Of a DNA stretch of 19,463 bases, positions 7,623-12,929 are shown piece after piece. The translations under genes and the position numbers were made by a program. Source of the stretch: JAGQLF01 sp964437465 (GTDB lineage: Bacteria > Patescibacteriota > Dojkabacteria > J137); NCBI GenBank assembly GCA_964437465.1, contig CAYTGI010000021.1, forward strand, positions 1 through 19,463, read 5' to 3'. The notes beneath the pieces are model-generated. The model was given only the letters and a program-made list of their open reading frames with translations, had not been told where the DNA came from and searched no databases. Numbering within the stretch: the first letter of the stretch is position 1; every line of letters begins with the position of its first letter.

Positions 7623-8718
7623 GAGTTTCAAACGGAGTAAAAGGTAAATGTAAATCTTGCCGACCTATGACAGGACCGCCCCACTCATTGTCACTTTTCA
7701 CACCTGACGAGCCTACAACAGGGTAATTCAATCGCTGAGTTAGGTATATTATCTGACCATGGTCTATCTCTCCTTCAACTATAAGTCTTCTATTTTCAGT
7801 ATCTAAGTAACTACTACTTGTTATATTCATCTTACCAAGTGCATCCTGTATAACTTCTATTGAAGGTTGCTGATTTTCATGACTGTGCGAACATGCACCA
7901 CGATGATATGCGGGGCAAGAAGCTTCTGTACACAGTTGACTTTTATAAATTCCGTTAAATTCTGGGATATCTAGCACATAGGCTAAAGCACACGAATTAA
8001 CCCAATATAATGGGTATTCAGGAAAAGTACTTTTAACGTATTGCATTAAATAATCTCTAACACCTTCGGGCCATACAGCTGCTACGCTTGAGAAGTCAAT
8101 ATTTGCATTTTCAAGTTCTGGCCAGAATTTTTTAACATTAGCTAATATACCTGGATTTAACTTTATTCCTGCTGCTACAGTGCAGCGAGCATACTGAGCT
8201 GCATGGTCAATAACTTCTTTAATTTTTTGAGGTGAAGAGTTTTGTGGTAGAAAAGGTCTCCAATAATGTACTACATCTTGTCCTGCATTATGAAGTCTTT
8301 CAAAGTTTCCCCTTAATCTCTCAATATTAGTGGTTGGCTCAATCGGCTTACCTAATCCCGAATAGGAAAGATAGTAAATAACTCTTGTATTTTGCAATCT
8401 TTCTACCATATCTATAAATGAATCAGGTACATGACATTTAGTAACAAAAGCAACAGGGTTGCCTACATTTCTTTCATCATATCTTTTTATAAATTCAGTA
8501 AAATACTCGATATTAGGATTACTCATGAATACATCTGTCTCACTTCCCAGCATTATTGCTGAATCTGGTCTATAAGTTTCAAATTCTAATAAGTTATCAA
8601 TTGCTTGATCTGGCGATAAAATTATTTCGCCTTTCTTGGGTGTTGGAAATGTGTCCCGATAAAGACTACTGATATTNNNNNNNNNNTCATCCTGTCTAAC
8701 CCCTTTTTCAATTGACAT
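7612..8718 (-). CDS. radical SAM protein, spore-photoproduct-lyase-like pattern, interrupted by assembly gap
   Basis: About 368 codons counting the 10 N bases. The visible part has the secondary-structure rhythm of a radical SAM barrel of the SplB/Elp3 kind: SAIMLGSETDVFM, AFVTKCHVPDSF, YYLSYSGLGKPIEP, RLRGNFERLHNAGQDV, then WRPFLPQNSS. The CxxxCxxC cluster motif that should sit near the N-terminus is not visible. The N run falls just there (after residue 10), so it is probably lost in the gap. Near residue 260 a second Cys group appears (CTEASCPAYHRGAC), perhaps an auxiliary cluster. It starts two bases after the methyltransferase stop, within the five-gene operon. The substrate is unknown; neighbours suggest a nucleotide-like one. 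Confidence 0.68.
   Translation of the reverse strand: MSIEKGVRQDXXXXNISSLYRDTFPTPKKGEIILSPDQAIDNLLEFETYRPDSAIMLGSETDVFMSNPNIEYFTEFIKRYDERNVGNPVAFVTKCHVPDSFIDMVERLQNTRVIYYLSYSGLGKPIEPTTNIERLRGNFERLHNAGQDVVHYWRPFLPQNSSPQKIKEVIDHAAQYARCTVAAGIKLNPGILANVKKFWPELENANIDFSSVAAVWPEGVRDYLMQYVKSTFPEYPLYWVNSCALAYVLDIPEFNGIYKSQLCTEASCPAYHRGACSHSHENQQPSIEVIQDALGKMNITSSSYLDTENRRLIVEGEIDHGQIIYLTQRLNYPVVGSSGVKSDNEWGGPVIGRQDLHLPFTPFETHES
8677..8686. other. assembly gap (10 N) in radical SAM gene
   Basis: Ten undetermined bases after codon 10 of the radical SAM gene. The frame continues if exactly ten bases are counted, but the true length is unknown. The missing iron-sulfur cysteine motif suggests the real gap is longer. 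Confidence 0.95.
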
Positions 8719-8720
8719 AA

Positions 8721-9347
8721 TTATTTCCTAATAATTAAACATATATGGAATCTCTCGTCTGAATTTAGTCCATAATAAAACCCTGTAATCTGTGCAATAG
8801 GTTGAATTATATCAGTCCATTGTTCAAGACTCATTAATCTTTCATCTCCTCTGAGTCCTGCTTGAAATACATATTCATAACTTGGAACTGTTGCAATGAC
8901 TGTGTCTGCTACTCTGAGTTGTTCTATTAGCATCTGTTGTATTTCTTCATTAGAAAAGTGTTCTAATAATCCCTGATGAAAAATCATATGATTATTTCTA
9001 TGCACTGCTGAAAAAGGAAGAGTAAAAGTATCTGCCTGAACATAATTTATACTAGACGATCCATTAAAATCTTTGGCTGCCTTCAAAAACTTTATACTGT
9101 AGTCTAATTCGTAAACGTTTAGAGTTATTGCTTGTTCTTTTGCAAGGCAACTTAGCGTAAATCCCATGGTTCCTGTTCCAATTCCAACCTCTGTAGCAAT
9201 AGACTTACCTTGTTGTAATAGAACGTCAAGAAAAACTCTATGAATTTGTTTTACAGATTCTATCCTTTCCACTGAGATACTTTTATCATGTTGATCATAA
9301 TACTGTTCCCATGACTCCCTGTTGTTTAGATCATTATTTGTCTCCAT
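8721..9347 (-). CDS. class I SAM-dependent methyltransferase
   Basis: 208 residues. Motif I is ATEVGIGTGTMGFTLS (about 51-66), the ribose-binding residue is in YELDYSI, and VQADTFTLPF plus HQGLLEHFSNEEI fit motifs II-III of the Methyltransf_11/25 group. It is the first gene of a five-gene minus-strand operon (methyltransferase, radical SAM, MazG-like, NDK-like, Nudix). A good promoter sits about 25 bases upstream of its ATG. The product likely acts with the radical SAM enzyme, since the spacing is only two bases. The substrate is unknown. Confidence 0.85.
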   Translation of the reverse strand: METNNDLNNRESWEQYYDQHDKSISVERIESVKQIHRVFLDVLLQQGKSIATEVGIGTGTMGFTLSCLAKEQAITLNVYELDYSIKFLKAAKDFNGSSSINYVQADTFTLPFSAVHRNNHMIFHQGLLEHFSNEEIQQMLIEQLRVADTVIATVPSYEYVFQAGLRGDERLMSLEQWTDIIQPIAQITGFYYGLNSDERFHICLIIRK

Positions 9348-9371
9348 ATCAATTACTTACAAATTAAAAAG

Positions 9372-9399
9372 ATTATATAATTTTTCTGTAGAGATGCAA
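9372..9399 (-). promoter_or_regulatory. promoter of the methyltransferase/radical SAM operon (operon B)
   Basis: On the minus strand, TTGCAT (9399-9394) and a perfect TATAAT (9377-9372) are separated by 16 bases. The -10 box ends 24 bases before the ATG at 9347, giving a short leader. The -35 box lies inside the second half of the tandem-box element at 9396-9415. Confidence 0.65.
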
Positions 9400-9415
9400 T
9401 ACACCGCAATACAAA
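9396..9415 (-). promoter_or_regulatory. tandem TGTATTGC boxes (operator candidate), copy 1
   Basis: On the minus strand this reads two identical eight-base boxes, TGTATTGC, separated by GG, so they repeat every ten bases (one helical turn). The element covers the -35 region of the operon B promoter and overlaps the end of the GreA-like gene. A copy matching 18 of 20 bases lies at 12910-12929 before operon A. Tandem short boxes with this period are typical targets of ribbon-helix-helix repressors such as MetJ. Confidence 0.6.
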
Positions 9416-9416
9416 T

Positions 9417-9653
9417 TTACTCACTTTCTTCAATCTTTATAATATTAATTTTAACAACCTTCCCTGCAGGGCTTTCAAAATCAACATTATCACCTTCTAC
9501 TTTCCCTACCAATAACTTACCTAATGGTGAGTCTTCAGAAATAAAGCCTTTGCTTAAATCAATTTCAGTACTTTTTACAATTGTTACCTTTCTCGTTTTG
9601 ACTCCCATTTCTATTTTTATCTTTGAGTTCATTTTAACTTTAGGCTTTTCCAT
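9417..9653 (-). CDS. stand-alone GreA/GreB C-terminal domain protein
   Basis: 78 residues matching only the FKBP-like C-terminal domain of GreA/GreB: VTIVKSTEIDLSKGFISEDSPLG, then KLLVGKVEGDNVDFESPAGK. The ISxxSPLG-x-LLxGKxxGD signature is clear at 38-55. Full GreA is about 158 residues, and its N-terminal coiled coil, which carries the acidic tip that enters RNA polymerase, is absent. So this protein could bind RNA polymerase without stimulating cleavage, perhaps as a competitor or an anti-Gre protein. It starts with ATG, 20 bases after the 65-residue gene, and ends the XRE operon. Confidence 0.82.
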   Translation of the reverse strand: MEKPKVKMNSKIKIEMGVKTRKVTIVKSTEIDLSKGFISEDSPLGKLLVGKVEGDNVDFESPAGKVVKINIIKIEESE

Positions 9654-9673
9654 TTTTATTTGATAATAAATAA

Positions 9674-9871
9674 TTAATAAGCTTTGTTAGATTGATTCTT
9701 CTTCAAACTAATAATGACCTGTGTTATCTGCTCATCAAACTTCTTTGCCATAACTAAAGTATTAATAATTTGTTCCTCTGTCATAGAGCCCCAATTGGCT
9801 CTATGAGTTAACAACCAGAAAAGTGATTCAATTTTTGGCGTTTGTTGTTTTTTCTTTTGTATTGCACTCAA
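9674..9871 (-). CDS. hypothetical protein, 65 residues
   Basis: Not recognised. The frame starts with TTG at 9871, two codons after the HAD stop, and has no Shine-Dalgarno sequence. The first ATG codons are much later (residues 30 and 42). The protein is basic and polar at both ends (QKKKQQ at the front, KKNQSNKAY at the end), with a likely helical middle (WGSMTEEQIINTLVMAKKFDEQITQVII). No membrane segment or known motif is seen. It lies between the small HAD gene and the GreA-like gene and is co-directional with both, so it is probably a real member of the operon. Confidence 0.55.
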   Translation of the reverse strand: MSAIQKKKQQTPKIESLFWLLTHRANWGSMTEEQIINTLVMAKKFDEQITQVIISLKKNQSNKAY

Positions 9872-9874
9872 GAT

Positions 9875-10180
9875 TTAAACTTTAATAGTTACACCTGTAG
9901 CTAAAAGTCCCCAAACGTCATCAAATGCAATATCAGGTTTTTCAGCAATATCCAGTTTGGTTGCATACTCATCGATATATTGATCCAAGCCTAGATCTTT
10001 TGCTTTTTGCATTGCATACTCAATAGTATCTCCAGTCCATAAAATTATTGTATGACCAGCTCTTTTCAATCTTTTGATAAGTAAATGTATTGCTAATGCG
10101 TCATCTGGATCATTAGTACCGATAATAGTTCCATTTACATCAAATGCAATTCTTAAAGATTCCTTTGTCACGATATTCAT
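9875..10180 (-). CDS. small HAD-superfamily protein with DVNGT motif I
   Basis: 101 residues, shorter than most HAD enzymes and without a cap domain. Motif I reads FDVNGTI (Asp14, Asn16), motif II LWTGDT (Thr49), and a Lys-Asp region KPDIAFDD (Lys81, Asp87-Asp88) follows. In HAD phosphatases the residue two after the nucleophile is Asp and acts as the general acid. Here it is Asn, which should weaken phosphatase activity or change the reaction. The ATG overlaps the XRE stop by four bases (ATGA). The domain is otherwise complete, so this is a compact variant rather than a fragment. The role is unknown. Confidence 0.75.
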   Translation of the reverse strand: MNIVTKESLRIAFDVNGTIIGTNDPDDALAIHLLIKRLKRAGHTIILWTGDTIEYAMQKAKDLGLDQYIDEYATKLDIAEKPDIAFDDVWGLLATGVTIKV

Positions 10181-10449
10181 ACACTCTTTCTAATATCTGA
10201 ATTATAATTTTCTCTATAAAGGTTTATCTTAAATAAATAAGCTAATTCCATACTACTTAGATTAAGAGCCTTTCCAATCTTAGAGATAGTTTCTTTAGAA
10301 GGACTCACTACATTTCTCTCAATTCGTGTTAAAGCACCTAAAGCAAGTCCAGCTTCGACCTCTAGTTGTGATTGACTAAATTCTGCTCGCTTCCGATAGA
10401 ACTTAATAATTTCACCGATTGTATTATGATTTATTAAATTGTTACTCAT
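10177..10449 (-). CDS. XRE-family helix-turn-helix regulator
   Basis: 90 residues from the ATG at 10449; a TTG three codons upstream is possible. The XRE/HTH_3 fold is clear: IGEIIKFYRKRAEFSQSQLEVEAGLA, then LTRIERNVVSPSKETISKIGKALNLS (about 11-66). It heads a four-gene minus-strand operon (XRE, HAD, 65-residue protein, GreA C-terminal domain). Upstream lie a near-perfect palindrome over a predicted minus-strand start site (10591-10612) and a consensus plus-strand promoter over its own start codon. Self-regulation through these sites is likely but not shown. An assembly gap lies 40 bases upstream. Confidence 0.88.
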   Translation of the reverse strand: MSNNLINHNTIGEIIKFYRKRAEFSQSQLEVEAGLALGALTRIERNVVSPSKETISKIGKALNLSSMELAYLFKINLYRENYNSDIRKSV

Positions 10450-10451
10450 TG

Positions 10452-10479
10452 TTGACAACAGAAATATATTTGTTATAAT
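10452..10479 (+). promoter_or_regulatory. consensus sigma70 promoter on the plus strand, antisense to the XRE leader
   Basis: TTGACA at 10452-10457 and TATAAT at 10474-10479, both perfect, with a 16-base spacer. It points right, away from the XRE gene, starting three bases from the XRE start codon. Transcription would begin about 10486 and run through the assembly gap. A half palindrome (ATGTAC) at 10481-10486 sits at the expected start site. Confidence 0.6.
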
Positions 10480-10488
10480 AATGTACGA

Positions 10489-10498
10489 NNNNNNNNNN
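10489..10498. other. assembly gap (10 N) in the XRE control region
   Basis: Ten undetermined bases of unknown true length between the XRE gene and the upstream control sequences. Part of an operator, leader or small RNA may be missing. Confidence 0.95.
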
Positions 10499-10500
10499 GA

Positions 10501-10517
10501 GTAGTTTTTAAAACTAC
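10501..10517. repeat. perfect inverted repeat, 8-base arms
   Basis: GTAGTTTT (10501-10508) and AAAACTAC (10510-10517) are exact inverse complements around one T. With a one-base centre it is more likely a protein-binding palindrome than an RNA hairpin. It lies next to the assembly gap in the XRE leader. Confidence 0.55.
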
Positions 10518-10571
10518 CTACTTTTTCCCAAGGCTGATTGGAGGTGACCGCAAATCGAATCTAATCAGCAT
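10518..10571 (-). CDS. possible leader peptide, 17 residues
   Basis: On the minus strand an ATG at 10571 opens a 17-codon frame (MLIRFDLRSPPISLGKK). It is preceded by AAAGGAAG about eight bases away, one of the better Shine-Dalgarno matches in the window. It would sit in the leader of the XRE transcript and overlap the hairpin. It may be chance; only length, ribosome site and position support it. Confidence 0.22.
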   Translation of the reverse strand: MLIRFDLRSPPISLGKK

Positions 10572-10575
10572 TTTT
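10533..10575 (+). terminator. hairpin with T-run, plus-strand terminator
   Basis: GCTGATTGGA (10533-10542) pairs with TCTAATCAGC (10560-10569), ten pairs including one G-U that works only in plus-strand RNA. ATTTTTCT follows. The loop is 17 bases. On the minus strand the same stem has a mismatch and no T-run, so the plus direction fits better. Confidence 0.5.
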
Positions 10576-10590
10576 CTATCTTCCTTTCAA

Positions 10591-10612
10591 ATGTATGTAC
10601 ATGTACGTACAT
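10591..10612. promoter_or_regulatory. 22-base near-perfect palindrome, XRE operator candidate
   Basis: The 22 bases from ATGTATGTACA to TGTACGTACAT form an inverted repeat with a single mismatched pair (10596/10607). It begins five bases downstream of a predicted minus-strand -10 box and so covers the likely transcription start. The ATGTAC core recurs at 10481-10486 near the plus-strand promoter. Both features fit a dimeric repressor, most simply the adjacent XRE protein. Confidence 0.6.
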
Positions 10613-10616
10613 CTAG

Positions 10617-10646
10617 ATATTAACACAAGAAATCACCCTTGTCCAA
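10617..10646 (-). promoter_or_regulatory. possible promoter of the XRE operon
   Basis: On the minus strand, TTGGAC (10646-10641) and TAATAT (10622-10617) are separated by 18 bases. Transcription would start about 10610, inside the palindrome at 10591-10612, and read through the leader and gap to the XRE gene. Confidence 0.45.
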
Positions 10647-10665
10647 CCTTATTGACATAGAAGGG

Positions 10666-11619
10666 TTAAAACCTTTGCGTTAGGACTTTTAGCGGATGAA
10701 TACTTGTGACAAAACTCTCTTTTTGAGAGAGATTCCATAATCTATTACTAATATTTGCGTCAATTAAGTTTTCTGATATTGTACTAAGCTGCCGAATAGC
10801 AAATATAGTCATTGCCCTTATTTCCTGCACCTCAATATCATCTTCATTGAATATATAGCCCTCTCTTATTCTATTTTCGAGCGACTGATTATATTCAATA
10901 AGCCCTAGGGTGTTTAGTATTTGTGGGATTTTATAATCTGAGCTTCCAATAAATAGTTCCATTCCCGATATATTACCCACTCCTTCACCTTGAAACTGTT
11001 CAACAGCAAGTGTAATCACTTCCAATGATTTCTTACAAAAATAGATTTTCTTCCCATAAAGCATTATCTCATCCTTAAAAATAGAGAAGCTATCATAAAG
11101 TAATTGGTGAAACCTAGAAGCATTAAACTTTGAATCCTTAAGAATACCCAAGATTTTTCCATCGGAGGTCATAAGCAATTCCTCAGCAAATTTTTTGGAA
11201 ATAGAGTATCTTTCCTCAAGATGTGAGGGGAGGGTATCGTTCTTTCCTAGCATAATATCTTGAAATTGTTTTAAGGAAAGATCAATAAGAAATTCTGCTG
11301 AGTACATTGGAAGTCCATTATCAATTGCTCTTCCTAAAGCATAGAATAGAGCATATGATCCCCATATTTTATTATTCTTTACCTCGAAATGCCAATCATA
11401 CGAGTCCCAGAAACAAAAGCTCAGGCTACTGAAAAGAGCAAGGTGGTTTAAACCTTTCCATGAATTCTCCCTAAAAATAATTTTTTTTGACCATTGTAGC
11501 TCGGAAGTAGTAATAACTAGATCAAGCGTATGTTTGAGTTTTTCACTATTAAACTTTACATACCTAAATCTAGGCAAAATTTTGTGTATGCTTTCAATAT
11601 TTGAGTCAAAGTTTATCAT
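10666..11619 (-). CDS. queuosine-nucleotide N-glycosylase-like protein (Qng1/DUF2419)
   Basis: 317 residues with a clear DUF2419/Qng1 pattern. LSFCFWDSYDW (66-76), WGSYALFYALGRAIDNGLP (86-104), and LEERYSISKKFAEELL appear early. Late comes the family block SSDYKIPQILNTLGLIEYN (226-244) followed by IEVQEIRAMTIFAI. Human QNG1 has FADYRLPQVL, LGALKYS and EVEIRG at the same places, and Asp228 corresponds to the conserved Asp of that DYRxPQ motif. Qng1 releases queuine from queuosine 5'-phosphate for salvage into tRNA. It is common in eukaryotes and patchy in bacteria. The gene overlaps the methyltransferase by four bases and ends operon A. No tRNA-guanine transglycosylase lies in the window, so the true substrate is open. 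Confidence 0.82.
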   Translation of the reverse strand: MINFDSNIESIHKILPRFRYVKFNSEKLKHTLDLVITTSELQWSKKIIFRENSWKGLNHLALFSSLSFCFWDSYDWHFEVKNNKIWGSYALFYALGRAIDNGLPMYSAEFLIDLSLKQFQDIMLGKNDTLPSHLEERYSISKKFAEELLMTSDGKILGILKDSKFNASRFHQLLYDSFSIFKDEIMLYGKKIYFCKKSLEVITLAVEQFQGEGVGNISGMELFIGSSDYKIPQILNTLGLIEYNQSLENRIREGYIFNEDDIEVQEIRAMTIFAIRQLSTISENLIDANISNRLWNLSQKESFVTSIHPLKVLTQRF

Positions 11620-12293
11620 TTAATAATACTTACTATTATCAAGATTTCAGATTCAACCTCGATAATCTCATATTTCATCTTCCGTTTCTTCACAATATCT
11701 ACTATTTGTTCGGCAATCTGCAAAGGCAGTTCTTTGTTATATTTATTACGAGAAGGATCAAACATCCCTTTTTTCACCTTTCCATCGATAANNNNNNNNN
11801 NATTTGGTATGGAGTAAATGCAAGTACCACCATCCTTAGTTACACGAATACTTTCGTTAATAGCTTGTTCAATATTAACTCTATACGATTGGATAACCCT
11901 TAATGAGCAGTAAATATTAAAACTGTTATCAGGGAAACTTAGACTATTTATATTCATCACTGATGTTGATACAAAAGGATACTTTATTCCCAAGTGTTTC
12001 AATGCCCTACTACTCAAATCTATTGCCATAATATGATGTCCTGAGAAATAAGGGACCTCTATACCATTGTTTGCGCCAGTAATAATTACATCAAGGATAT
12101 TATTTTCATTCCTTAGTTTCTTGATTTCAGTTGATATTATTTTTTCAACCTTATCTCCAGTTAAACTTCTTAGATCGTCAACGTAGTCAAGATCTCCATA
12201 TTTAATATCAAAAGCATTTATCAGTTTTTCATCTGGTGTATCACCAGGGACTATGTCAATCAGTTTACCCAAATCAAGTTCCTGCCATTTCAT
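11616..12293 (-). CDS. class I SAM-dependent methyltransferase, interrupted by assembly gap
   Basis: About 225 codons counting 10 N bases. A Methyltransf_11-like layout is seen: NILDVIITGANNGIEV at motif I, IMAIDLSSRALKHL at the ribose-binding strand, SLSFPDNSFNIYCSLRVIQ, then ESIRVTKDGGTCIYSIPN, where the gap falls. Motif I is unusual: ITGANNGIE in place of DxGxGxG, so SAM binding may be altered. It is joined to the upstream gene by a one-base overlap (TAATG) and to the Qng1-like gene by ATGA, so all three are likely made together. The substrate is unknown; a nucleoside or base is the natural guess. Confidence 0.75.
   Translation of the reverse strand: MKWQELDLGKLIDIVPGDTPDEKLINAFDIKYGDLDYVDDLRSLTGDKVEKIISTEIKKLRNENNILDVIITGANNGIEVPYFSGHHIMAIDLSSRALKHLGIKYPFVSTSVMNINSLSFPDNSFNIYCSLRVIQSYRVNIEQAINESIRVTKDGGTCIYSIPNXXXXIDGKVKKGMFDPSRNKYNKELPLQIAEQIVDIVKKRKMKYEIIEVESEILIIVSIIK
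11792..11801. other. assembly gap (10 N) in methyltransferase gene
   Basis: Ten undetermined bases inside the methyltransferase gene, after the IPN segment. Counting ten bases keeps the frame open, but the true length is unknown. Confidence 0.95.
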
Positions 12294-12874
12294 TATTTAA
12301 AAAGTTCAGAAATATCAGTATTATCAGTCATTTCTCTTTGAATTAACTCACGTACAATTTCAGAGGAGGTTTTTTTTGTTTTCTGACCTAAAAGATCAAG
12401 AAAATTCTTCTGAGCTGGACTAAGCCTCATGTTAAATCTTACGGAATATTGTAGATTTTCTACAGAATTTAGAAACTCGTTCACATACTGTTCAACCTGT
12501 AAAGGAGTTTTATACTCTTTTGCATAAAAAACTGGATGCTGAATCTTCCTCGAATAATCCCATTTTTCAGACAAGCAAAGAACAGGTTTATTGTAAACGA
12601 GGGCAAGTCCACTTTCATGTCCTAACTGAAATGAATCAGAGGAGGCTTCAATAATCACAGCGTCAGCTTCTAATGCGGCTTTCCTAACAAACATATAGTG
12701 AAGTTCTTCGTCTGTTTTGCCTTTTGTTGCGGTTTCACCCAGCAGATCCTTATATTCTTGAATCTCCCGACTAATAACTTTAACATTTCTATTTTTTAAT
12801 ACTGTAACGATTTTGTCGTAAATATCCTGTAGTCTTTTCTTTTCAGTATAAGATGAGGTGAAAAATATTTTCAT
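12293..12874 (-). CDS. nucleoside 2-deoxyribosyltransferase-like domain fused to a ribbon-helix-helix tail
   Basis: 193 residues. Residues 1-135 look like the nucleoside deoxyribosyltransferase/DNPH1 Rossmann-like fold: KIFFTSSYTEKKR at the first strand, EADAVIIEASSDSFQLGHESGLA (69-91) with a candidate catalytic Glu87, then NKPVLCL. Residues about 143-182 (YSVRFNMRLSPAQKNFLDLL, then KTSSEIVRELIQREM) have the strand-helix-helix look of a ribbon-helix-helix DNA-binding domain. So one chain may bind a nucleotide and also DNA. It is the first gene of operon A, with a promoter and tandem boxes just upstream, so it could be the regulator that binds them. Enzyme activity is not proven. Confidence 0.68.
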   Translation of the reverse strand: MKIFFTSSYTEKKRLQDIYDKIVTVLKNRNVKVISREIQEYKDLLGETATKGKTDEELHYMFVRKAALEADAVIIEASSDSFQLGHESGLALVYNKPVLCLSEKWDYSRKIQHPVFYAKEYKTPLQVEQYVNEFLNSVENLQYSVRFNMRLSPAQKNFLDLLGQKTKKTSSEIVRELIQREMTDNTDISELFK

Positions 12875-12895
12875 ATATCAAATTTTAACTAAGTG

Positions 12896-12923
12896 ATTTT
12901 AACATAAACGCAATACAGCGCAA
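12896..12923 (-). promoter_or_regulatory. promoter of operon A
   Basis: On the minus strand, TTGCGC (12923-12918) and TAAAAT (12901-12896) are 16 bases apart, and the -10 box ends 21 bases before the ATG at 12874. The tandem boxes at 12910-12929 cover the -35 region. The same arrangement is seen before operon B. Confidence 0.5.
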
Positions 12924-12929
12924 GACAAA
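12910..12929 (-). promoter_or_regulatory. tandem TGTATTGC-like boxes (operator candidate), copy 2
   Basis: The minus strand reads TGTCTTGC, GC, TGTATTGC, again two boxes ten bases apart. It matches the copy at 9396-9415 at 18 of 20 positions. The rest of the gap 12875-13026 shows no other clear feature apart from the promoter. Confidence 0.6.

Larger units (their letters stand above)
10486..10576 (+). ncRNA. possible small RNA between consensus promoter and terminator hairpin
   Basis: If the plus-strand promoter is used, the transcript would end at the hairpin and T-run at 10533-10575, giving about 90 bases plus whatever the gap hides. No plus-strand reading frame of note is seen in it. It would be antisense to the 5' leader of the XRE transcript, so it could control XRE expression. 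I recognise no known RNA family. Confidence 0.35.

Noticed and set aside
7612..8718. Viperin-like radical SAM enzyme paired with a nucleotide kinase
   Set aside because: The NDK-like neighbour prompted the idea, but the readable sequence lacks viperin's typical segments and resembles the SplB-type layout instead.
9322..9663. Plus-strand 113-residue frame rich in Phe, Ile and Leu
   Set aside because: It is antisense to the GreA-like gene; the hydrophobic look comes from reading AT-rich coding DNA backwards.
10625..10642. Small hairpin ACAAG/CTTGT after the Qng1-like gene as a terminator
   Set aside because: The stem has only five pairs and no T-run follows on the minus strand; it overlaps a better-supported promoter.
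11601..11903. Plus-strand frame crossing an assembly gap
   Set aside because: It is opposite the methyltransferase, and its continuity depends on the N run.
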